From Leptospira biflexa (GTDB lineage Bacteria > Spirochaetota > UBA4802 > UB4802): 61,870 bases of DNA. Below, one piece after another: positions 15,555 through 24,400 of the stretch. Within the stretch, counting starts at the first letter, position 1, and every line of letters begins with the position of its first letter. A model generated the notes under the pieces. That model was given only the letters and a program-made list of their open reading frames with translations, was not told where the DNA came from and searched no databases. A program made the position numbers and the translations under genes. The stretch is taken from positions 1 to 61,870 of the forward strand of contig DYLU01000009.1 of NCBI GenBank assembly GCA_020721905.1, in the 5' to 3' direction.

Positions 15555-17594
15555 ATGAATTTTAGCAAATTGATAATATTCATCATAGCAGCGCTTTTAC
15601 TATGCAGTAATTCAGCATTATCTTTTGAGGGTAATGACAATCATGTTTTTTCACTTTCAGAAGAAATAATGTCATTACCTAAAAATTGGTATTTTAGGGC
15701 CGAGGATCTGGAAAAATACAAAGAAAAACATTATGACCATTCATCTTGGAAAATTCATGCTATAAACCAACCCTGGCATACCCAAAAAGAATTCCGTAAT
15801 TATACCGGAAATGTATGGTACAGGATTGTTTTTAACTGTGACATTTGCAATAACTATAAGGGTGACCTTGCTTTATTAGTTCCAATACACTATCGTGGTG
15901 CTCAGTTTTATTTAAATGGTGTATTGGTTAAAGAAACGCGCCCTTTTATTAATGGGATATCTCCAAAAAAACTTGGGAAGCCTGATAGTATCATTTTACC
16001 ACGCAGTTTAGTGACAAAAGAAAATAATGTAATCGCAATACGGATGAGTTCATTTGACTATAATTCCGGTTTTGAGGGGATCATAAAAATCGGGACTCTC
16101 CCAAAAATATCAGAAGTTTTTGTTCAAAACAATTTATTCTACGGGCTTTTAATAGGGATTAATTTATTCCTATCGTTATATTTTATTCTGCTTTTTTATT
16201 ACAGAAACAAAGAACGATTTTACCTTTATTTTGCCGGAATGTCTTTTTCATTTGCATTATGGACAACCGGTTATATTGGCATTATTTTCTGGATAATTGA
16301 TAATAGGATAGCCTATCTTATATTAGCTTATTGCGGTTCAGCAAGCATTGTTATCTTTGCAATCTTATTTATTCATTCTTTTTTGTCGTTGCAATATAAC
16401 GTATTCTCAAAATTGCTTATTGCAGTATTGGTATTTTTCCTGATTTATTGTACCATGGAAATAATTCTTACCGGGCTGGTTGTATCATACCGAATGTATT
16501 TATTCAGGATTTTTCTGCTGACCTGTCTTATTTATATGCTCTACACAACAATATTGTGTTTGTATGCAATTAAGATTAAAAGGCCCCATGCTCTTAAAAT
16601 ATTGGCAGGTATCATTGTAGCATATTTATTCATTTTCTCATCTGTTTTGACATGGCTTCATATAATTGATTTTACCCCTTCATCTATAGAACCATTCATG
16701 GCAATGATTTTTGTTTTTGCCTTTGTGCTTGCTTCACGTTATGCTCAGGTATTTACTGAACTTGAGAACACTCACTCAAAACTTCTTGTCCTTGATAAAA
16801 TGAAAGACGACTTTCTGGCAACCACCAGCCATGAACTTAAAACTCCTCTGCATGGTATAATGGGCATCACAGAAACAATCATGGATGGTTGCCTGGGATC
16901 TGTAACTGAAAAACAGAAGCAAAATCTTAGCCTCATATATGATGAGGCAGAACATCTCAACAGAATGGTTGCTGATATTCTTGACTTTAGCAAACTCCGC
17001 GCAGGGAAGGTTGACTTATTCCTTGAGCATCTATCGGTTGAGCAGGTTGCCGGAACAGTGGTTTCGCTTTTGACACCTGAAGCTCATAAAAAAGGTCTAT
17101 CGCTTGCATTAAAATGTTCAAACTCCTGCGAACTAATTGCTGACCGTAATCGCCTCAGACAAATTCTTATGAATCTTGTGGGAAATGCAATTAAATTTTC
17201 AGAAAAAGGAACTATAACTATTGCAGTACAACCTACTTCAAGTAATAATATTGCAATTACAGTGAGCGATGAAGGAATTGGTATTAATGCTTTGAATAGA
17301 GAGCGGATATGGGATCCATTTGCACAGGCAGAAAATCCTGATATCCGCCAATCCAAAGGCACAGGTTTGGGACTGCCAATAACAAAGTATCTGGTTGAAC
17401 TTCACGGCGGAACCATTGATGTAGAGAGTCAGGAAGGAAAAGGTACGTCATTTATTGTAACACTCCCAAAAGAACCTGTCATGCACGGAATCCCAATAAT
17501 TAAACAATCGAAAGAACAAAAAAAGCGGATCTTGTATTTCCTGAAACAACATTACACACAACATGTGAACAGAATGAATCGCCAACCAACATAA
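15555..17594 (+). CDS. 7TMR-DISM sensor histidine kinase (zero-frame product)
   Basis: 679 residues. A signal peptide (about 1-23) is followed by a periplasmic jelly-roll-like domain (about 45-180, NVWYRIVFN, GAQFYLNGVLV), then seven membrane helices (about 190-395) as in 7TMR-DISM receptors. HisKA has DDFLATTSHELKTPLHGIMG with His426. The HATPase has LVGNAIKFSEKG (Asn544), VSDEGIGI and GTGLGLPITKY. After the ATPase the frame runs 30 residues through an A7 tract and stops at 17594. A -1 frame at this tract continues into a receiver domain with no start codon of its own, so the original protein was probably a hybrid kinase. The peptide gene is 7 bp upstream. Confidence 0.92.
   Translation: MNFSKLIIFIIAALLLCSNSALSFEGNDNHVFSLSEEIMSLPKNWYFRAEDLEKYKEKHYDHSSWKIHAINQPWHTQKEFRNYTGNVWYRIVFNCDICNNYKGDLALLVPIHYRGAQFYLNGVLVKETRPFINGISPKKLGKPDSIILPRSLVTKENNVIAIRMSSFDYNSGFEGIIKIGTLPKISEVFVQNNLFYGLLIGINLFLSLYFILLFYYRNKERFYLYFAGMSFSFALWTTGYIGIIFWIIDNRIAYLILAYCGSASIVIFAILFIHSFLSLQYNVFSKLLIAVLVFFLIYCTMEIILTGLVVSYRMYLFRIFLLTCLIYMLYTTILCLYAIKIKRPHALKILAGIIVAYLFIFSSVLTWLHIIDFTPSSIEPFMAMIFVFAFVLASRYAQVFTELENTHSKLLVLDKMKDDFLATTSHELKTPLHGIMGITETIMDGCLGSVTEKQKQNLSLIYDEAEHLNRMVADILDFSKLRAGKVDLFLEHLSVEQVAGTVVSLLTPEAHKKGLSLALKCSNSCELIADRNRLRQILMNLVGNAIKFSEKGTITIAVQPTSSNNIAITVSDEGIGINALNRERIWDPFAQAENPDIRQSKGTGLGLPITKYLVELHGGTIDVESQEGKGTSFIVTLPKEPVMHGIPIIKQSKEQKKRILYFLKQHYTQHVNRMNRQPT
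17519..17525 (+). other. A_AAA_AAG heptamer: possible -1 frameshift site (or homopolymer lesion)
   Basis: In the kinase frame the codons are CAA AAA AAG, so nucleotides 17519-17525 form A_AAA_AAG, the same slippery heptamer used in Escherichia coli dnaX. A -1 shift here enters the frame that encodes the receiver domain, which has no ATG, GTG or TTG between this point and the receiver. I see no strong upstream Shine-Dalgarno-like stimulator and no clear downstream hairpin. A lost A in an A8 tract would look the same. Confidence 0.5.
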
Positions 17595-18846
17595 AGCACT
17601 ATACAAAGGCTCGTATTCTGGTGGTTGATGATGATGAAGTAAACTTGAATATTATTGAAAGTTTTTGTTCTATTGCAAACTACGAAATTATGACCGCAAG
17701 CGATGGTCCAACAGCATTAAAACTTCTGGAAGAGCATACCTTTGACCTTACCTTATACTGCTGGATCTTATGCTTCCGCGGATGAGTGGATACGAGGTAT
17801 GCCAAAAAATCAGACAACTGAATAAATATCCATACCTGCCCATTATCATGGTAACAGCGCGTGACGCTGCATCCGATATAGTACGAGGTTTTGTTACCGG
17901 AGCCAATGATTATATTACCAAACCATTCACACGAAATGAACTTCTTATCAGGATTGAAAATCAACTGGCGGTAAAGCAACTGCTTGATCTTGAGCACTCA
18001 ATGATACAAGATTTACAACAAGAAGAGACAGGAACAAACAAAAGTCTATTCCAGCGCAGCGTGCAATTAAAACAATTAGCGCTCCAGACGCTTGCATGGG
18101 AACGGCTTATTAAAGATGATTTAGAAGTTGCCCATGTCTTTCAGAAACGCCTTATGTCTTTACCCGGGCAGCTGTCAGGATTGGATTTTTATGTTTTTTA
18201 TCACCCGTTATTACGGCTCAGTGGCGACATTTATGATATAGTTAAGCTTAAAACGGGAATTATTAGAATATTTTTAGCTGACGCTACAGGACATGGGATA
18301 ACGGCTTCACTCAATACGGTAAAAATTCTTTCAGAATACGCTGCAGTTAAAGAAACAATGCAAACACCGCAACAATTACTCACTTTTTTAAATAGCCGTT
18401 TCATTCAATTATTCAGGGATTATCAGATAGTTTTTACCTGCCTTATTGCTGATATCAATATACATGATGGAACGATTGAACTTGTTTCAGCAGGGCATCC
18501 GGCTGCATGTATTATTGATAACGGCACCATTGATTTTATAAAACCACGAGGACCCATTATTGGACTTACCGGTACGTACGAATACCAGCAGGTAGAACTA
18601 TCATTAAAAAATGGCGATATTGTCCTGTTTTATACTGATGGCTTGCTTGACCTCATCCATAATCAGTATACAGATACAAAAAATTCTCATGTTAATGAAC
18701 AGGAAATACTTAAAGAACGAATCCGCACTGCAGGTCCTATTCAATCCATGGAAAAGCTTTGCACTTCACTTCTTGTTGGTGGCAATAAAGATCCTCATGA
18801 AGCAATCAATGATGATATTACTATAATTGCTTTACGAAAAGAATAA
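17594..18846 (+). pseudogene. Receiver-PP2C (RsbU/SpoIIE-type) output module, interrupted in the receiver
   Basis: The receiver begins TKARILVVDDDEVNLNIIES in one frame and stops at 17783. Receiver and phosphatase continue in another frame from about 17756 (LLDLMLPRMSGYEVCQKI). The break coincides with a tandem CCTTA duplication at 17746-17755; removing one copy restores DLILLDLMLPRMSG with the phosphoacceptor Asp. The rest is intact: ITKPF in the receiver, then a PP2C domain with RLSGDIYD, LADATGHGI, SAGHPA, FYTDGL and DDIT. Such phosphatases act on phosphorylated anti-sigma antagonists in partner switching. An ATG at 17770 could express the phosphatase alone, without a strong ribosome site. 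Decay, phase variation or assembly error cannot be separated here. Confidence 0.75.
17746..17755 (+). repeat. 5-bp tandem duplication CCTTA-CCTTA disrupting the receiver
   Basis: Two adjacent CCTTA copies. Deleting one copy joins the receiver frame before it to the frame after it and gives GAC CTT ATA CTG CTG GAT, i.e. the expected DLILLD strand ending in the phosphorylated Asp. Confidence 0.8.
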
Positions 18847-18893
18847 TGCAGCGTAAGCTCCCTGTTATTAAGCATAAGCAAAGGTTAACGTTA

Positions 18894-21437
18894 CTACCAC
18901 TGTATTATTGATTTATACATATTTGTTTTTATAATAATATCACCCGTTGCAGGGGTAAATTGAATAAGACTACAATTAACAAGCTGTTTATACTTGTGTG
19001 GAATTCGCGCGCGTATATAATAACTGTGTCCTGATCCGCCAGGAGTATATATCTCAAGTGAATTTTTCTTAATTTTAAAATTAACAGCAGAAGAATTATA
19101 TACAACAAACTCATAGAAAGCATCCTTTACCGTCATCCACCGTATCCAGGGGTAATTTTGCTTTAATGAACCAAATTCCCTTTCAAATCTGCTTTTCAGC
19201 CAGAGCCACCCTTCGTATGATTTTGAACGCATTTCGTCAAAAACATCATCAGGATGAATAAAATGGCTGATTATCCCAAAATTATGAAACGCATCGTATA
19301 AAGCAAATTTATCAAAATCCTGGAAATAGTATCCTGATGTTATACGTGGTATCTGATAAAACCTGTTATCAGGTGTCCAGTCAAACTCCTGTTCCACTTC
19401 ACCGCTTTTTGCAACATACAGCGTTGCTACAACCCGTATACTGGGGAATACTTCCCCCAAAGCCTGCAATCCTGCCTGGTCAATAATGTTATGTGGTGCA
19501 ACATAACTAAACGGCAGGGCGCTTTCACCATAAAGCGCTATCCATTCGTTTTTTGCAACAGTGAGAGCCTGCACCATTGTTTTTTTATCAGGCCATGGAT
19601 TGGAATCATACTCTTTTGGTTTTGTCAGGGTTAATGACATATGATTGTATCCATGGAGGCCCATTTCAAATCCTTGTTTCAACACTTCCAGTCCCATTTT
19701 AGTACTGAGCCCATTTTGGGACAGATAAAAATCCCTTACCGCAAAGCCTGCATCATCTGCTTTTGTATCGCGATTGTAATTAAAAATCAAAAAACTTGAA
19801 TAGACAAACCCAAACTGCTTTTGCCATGCCAGTATATCTTTAAACCATACATCAGAAATAAAAAGTGTGTCTGTTTCTTCAGGTAGTTTCTTTAATTTCT
19901 CAATGATTTCTTCCAGCTTCTTGCGGTTGAATTTATCCTTTTCATTTTGTAACAGGTCACTGTAATATTTTATTCTGTATGGTTTATAGGCAACATTCCA
20001 CCATGGTGCAGGAAAGTCATCTATCATGATTAAACCAACATTTATCATCCCTGTTGCAAACGCATCTGCAATTTTATAAATGCTCTGAACAATCATCCCG
20101 CGAGTCAATTTAGATTTATGCAGCAAATTAGTATTCCAGTACAATATCCTGCCTTTCTTTATTGTTCTTTCCCATACAACAGGGTATTTATCTGCATCAA
20201 ATAATGTATTTACCGTCCCAATAACTTTAACATCACTTTCCAGAACCGCTTTGCGGACATTACAGTCTATATCATCACCGGGTACATTTACTCCATTTAA
20301 AAACATTGTTGGATGTAAAGTAAAACCCTGCTTAAAATACTCTTCTTCTTTTATATATTCTTTGATTCCTATAAATGCATTCAATTCACCATCCGGTTCA
20401 ACATAATTTAGAAATATACATTTACCACCATTTTCAACATATCTTTTGATCAAGTGGAAGGGTATTGCACTTTTTCTTCTTGTTGCTACCACAATCGCTT
20501 CGTACTCCGACAAATCATCTGGAACCAATCCTTTCAGCTCTTCACTCTGGTAAACATCATATCGGATTTTTGCATATTTGAATGCGTATTGTATGTTGTT
20601 GAGAACTTGTTGCACCAGATCAATATCGCCAAGAATGGCTCCTACGTTCAAATACCCATCATCATAGAACAGCGCTTCTTTAATAAACGCTGAGGTATTA
20701 AGCATTACTTTATTTCCACGGACAACATAGTTTTCCAGTGCAAATGCTCCGGTTTTGGAAATGACAATAACGCTGGATTTACCGTCACCTGCCTGTGGAG
20801 GTGCATCAGTTCGCTGAAGCTGTAAATACGTCTTTACATCATCACGCAGGGGAATAATCTGCTGGTAGTGGAGAGATTTTGTTACATCCTGCTTTTCATC
20901 TTTTTCTACCATTGTGCTGTCTTTATAAGTAATTTTTATAGTATTAGGGTTATTTGTCCAATAACCCTGAAAATATATCCCTATTCGTGTCAAAAGCGGA
21001 CGAATATACGGCAACAAATCCCATTTGGTTTCATTGCCATCCTTGTACCCATAGGCACCATATGAATTAACGATAATAATCTTTATCCCTTTGTCAGCTG
21101 CTCCAATCATAAATTGTGCATAATTAACACCAATATCCCTGCTGGCAACAACTCCTCCATTATACCAGGTAACTATCGCCCGTATATCATGAAGATTACT
21201 TAACGAAGAAAAGCCATTATCAAAATCATGATACTTGACTTTAAGGCCGTATGATGTTATATCCTTTTCAAAAAACCATTTTAAAGGATTGCTTTGATTG
21301 GTATATCCTTCTGATGATTTATAGATGCATAACACCGTGAGTCCCTTTGCTTTTGCAAAAGAACTCACGCTGGAAACTATTATAATACAAAAAGATACTG
21401 CTACCAAAACGCCAGTTTTAATAAAGTTCAATCTCAT
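18894..21437 (-). CDS. DUF2194-like secreted protein with polysaccharide deacetylase-like domain
   Basis: The start at 21437 (MRLNFIKTGVLVAVSF) supplies a signal peptide and overlaps the upstream gene by 20 nt; a longer frame begins at 21497. The 847 residues have an N-terminal half with flavodoxin/glutamine-amidotransferase-like strands (IRAIVTWYNGG, YEAIVVATRR, GGKCIFLNY) and a C-terminal half like NodB-type deacetylases: VGLIMIDDFPAPWW supplies the acidic metal ligand and GLHGYNHMSL gives an HxxxH pair. DUF2194 proteins are usually found with exopolysaccharide genes. With the TPR/barrel protein and lipoprotein upstream, a role in modifying a surface polysaccharide during export is inferred. 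Confidence 0.75.
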   Translation of the reverse strand: MRLNFIKTGVLVAVSFCIIIVSSVSSFAKAKGLTVLCIYKSSEGYTNQSNPLKWFFEKDITSYGLKVKYHDFDNGFSSLSNLHDIRAIVTWYNGGVVASRDIGVNYAQFMIGAADKGIKIIIVNSYGAYGYKDGNETKWDLLPYIRPLLTRIGIYFQGYWTNNPNTIKITYKDSTMVEKDEKQDVTKSLHYQQIIPLRDDVKTYLQLQRTDAPPQAGDGKSSVIVISKTGAFALENYVVRGNKVMLNTSAFIKEALFYDDGYLNVGAILGDIDLVQQVLNNIQYAFKYAKIRYDVYQSEELKGLVPDDLSEYEAIVVATRRKSAIPFHLIKRYVENGGKCIFLNYVEPDGELNAFIGIKEYIKEEEYFKQGFTLHPTMFLNGVNVPGDDIDCNVRKAVLESDVKVIGTVNTLFDADKYPVVWERTIKKGRILYWNTNLLHKSKLTRGMIVQSIYKIADAFATGMINVGLIMIDDFPAPWWNVAYKPYRIKYYSDLLQNEKDKFNRKKLEEIIEKLKKLPEETDTLFISDVWFKDILAWQKQFGFVYSSFLIFNYNRDTKADDAGFAVRDFYLSQNGLSTKMGLEVLKQGFEMGLHGYNHMSLTLTKPKEYDSNPWPDKKTMVQALTVAKNEWIALYGESALPFSYVAPHNIIDQAGLQALGEVFPSIRVVATLYVAKSGEVEQEFDWTPDNRFYQIPRITSGYYFQDFDKFALYDAFHNFGIISHFIHPDDVFDEMRSKSYEGWLWLKSRFEREFGSLKQNYPWIRWMTVKDAFYEFVVYNSSAVNFKIKKNSLEIYTPGGSGHSYYIRARIPHKYKQLVNCSLIQFTPATGDIIIKTNMYKSIIQW

Positions 21438-24400
21438 AGCGCACATCCCATTTTGAAGGTTTATCTTTAAGATACTGTAATTCTGATCCTGCGCCAACAG
21501 TTTTTATTTCTGCTGAAAGATTTTTTAATCGTTCAGCTATTACTGCAGCCTGTTTTTGCGATAAAGCCATATTGGATTGCCTGCTTCCTTGAGCATCGGT
21601 ATAGGCAACAATATTAATCCGTGTAAAACCACCCATTTTAGTCAATTTACCTGCAAGCTGGTCAAGTATTAACACCCCATTGACGGTAAGCTCATCACTT
21701 CGTCCTTTAAATATTGTATCCTGATTAAACATATATACAACCCGTTTGCCTTTGTCCTGTTTTATCAGAAATCCCACCATAAACGGCACTTTTTTTGATA
21801 CTGCAGTATTGCCTGCATCATCCGTTATCTCCATCTGGGCTTCCAGTTGCATATTATAAACTGCTGGTTCACCTTTATCATCAGTACCATCCCACGAAAT
21901 AACCTTAGGCGGTATGCCGGCTCCATTAATTACCTTTACCACAGCACCATCATCGCGCATAAATCTAATCTGCCATTGTGCAACATCTCCATTAACTGAT
22001 GGAGTGATGCGCAACGTTGTTTGCAGCGGTATAACTTCATTTGCCTCCACTTTTATATCAACAGCAACTCTGGTAACGACACTCACAGCAGTAGCAGGCG
22101 ATTTAACGACAATCCCATCATCATATTTTACAGTAAGTGCAGCTGAATATTCGCCATCCGGTACTGTCTTTAGGTTATCATCTAATCCATCCCACAACAC
22201 ATCATACGGGATAAAGTCATTACCTTTGATTGTTTTAACAAGTTTATTCTTACTGCTTATGGAAACAAACCAGCTGGCTACGTTTTTCTTGTCCGTTGCC
22301 TGGATAATAAAACTTACTGTATCCTTAATCTTATCACCATTTGGCGAAAATTTGAGATATGATGGAGTAAGAGCAACAGCACGTTTAGATGTAGATAGCA
22401 CAATCTCCTGCTTTTTTGAACTGAACTTTTCACCAGCCGAATTCTGTATGGTAAGCTGAACATAGTATTTGCCCTCATTAGCCAGCACATTGTTTCTGGC
22501 TGTACCATCCCATCTGAACGTTCCCGGCACCGGACCCGCTAAACTGTACTCCTGAATCTTTTCACCTTTTTCGTTAAGTATTTCAATCCACCACTGCTGT
22601 ATACCTTTTTCATCAAATGCAGTTAAACTCAAAGTTGCAAAATCATCCCTGCCATCACCGTCAGGCGTAATAAGCGTTGGATTTTCTGAAACAAATAGTA
22701 CCGGTTTGCCACCAGCTCCTTTTGGAGTATAGATAGTAAAGAATTGACCAGTTACACCAAATTTAAGATCATTGGAAATATAGGTTTCATCTGTTGTTGA
22801 ATCGGGGAGAGTAACATTTGAATATGTATACTCGGCAAACACTTTAAGCTTATCCCAATTATATGAAATAGAGATACCAGGCATCATTGTTGTTTGTTCA
22901 AGAGAGTTATACAGGTACTGGAAGAATAATGAATATACAAAATTTCCCCCAAACAGATTTTCAACCTGCTGTGATACTTTAGCCATTGGTCCATAATAGG
23001 AAACACCTTCAGGTGCCCAGTATGGAACAAGCAGTATATCTCCGGAAGAGTACTGGCTGAATTTTGTATCCTCATAAGAATAAATACCTGCAATATCAAA
23101 GAACATGTTCCACTGCAGCATACGATATACTCGTACAGTGAGCTGATTATAGCTTGATAGCCGCGTATTTGAATCTGACATCATCCGGTACTGCACACTA
23201 TTATACCAGAAGAGACTTTTGCTTAGCGGGAAATCATACTCAGAGAAATTAATATCAACCAAACCCTCTATCATAGTATAGGTAATTGCGTCCCTGAACT
23301 TCATCTTCAATGATTGTGATAAATCATTCTCATCATCATGACTATATGCAACTTTTATGGTTATACCTGTTCCCGGAGGCATCCACCAGAATCCGGCACC
23401 ATAGGATAATGACATATAGTTCAGTGATGTATCATACAAAGGATTGTTATAGTCTACCGTACCCGAATACATGTTACCGCCCAGATGTGCAAAAAGCCGC
23501 ATATATAAAAACCTTAAGGGAACTGCAATTTCAGCAAAAGCTTTATGCATAGTTACATTGCCATCTGAAGGATAAAAAAGCTGTCCCGTTGTTGCTATCC
23601 CACCTGAATCAGTCTGTTTTGTGAATTCATAGCCAGCCTGTATTGTAAAATACTGACCTGGCTCATACAAACCACTGATACCAATGCCATACCGTGTTCT
23701 GATATTATCACTGAAATATATGCCGTTACCGGTAATGGAAGGAGCATGTTGTTTCTGTAATTCATAATGAGCTTTTCGGGCATGTTCAAAATCAGGCTGG
23801 GCATTGATGCATATTTCATAGTTTTCTTTAGCATCTTTCCAGTATCCCAGAAGTTCATTAATATTCCCCATAGCAAAATTTGCTTCCACATTCAATGGCT
23901 GCACTTTTAAAATATTTGAATAATATTCCCGTGAGGCATTATAATTGCCATTCTGCAGGTAAAAGTTGGCTATCTCTTTATAAATACGCGCATTGTCCAG
24001 CTCCAGGTCTAAAAACTGCTTTTCATATACATTACGCATTGTTGCAAGACCAAATGAAAGTTTCTGGTCAATATCTTCACCAATAGAATCCAGCAATGAG
24101 TTTGCATTTTCCAGTAAAACTTCAATATCCTGAAGTGAGCCTTGAGAAGAAATTTCTGCTTTATTTAATTTTGCAAGCGAAAGTATCTGTTCAATATCAT
24201 TCTTGTATGCTGTGGATATTTTTTTACTCTGCAACGACCCTTCCAAAAGAACTATCGCATCATTGTATTTTTTTGTTTGTGCATATGCAAGCGGCAATCC
24301 GGGAAATTCAGCTGCTACAGCTAATTTTTTTACTGACTCAAAAGAACTGACTGCATTTGACGGTTTACCATACAACAAATCAATGGTTCCCTGAACCTTG

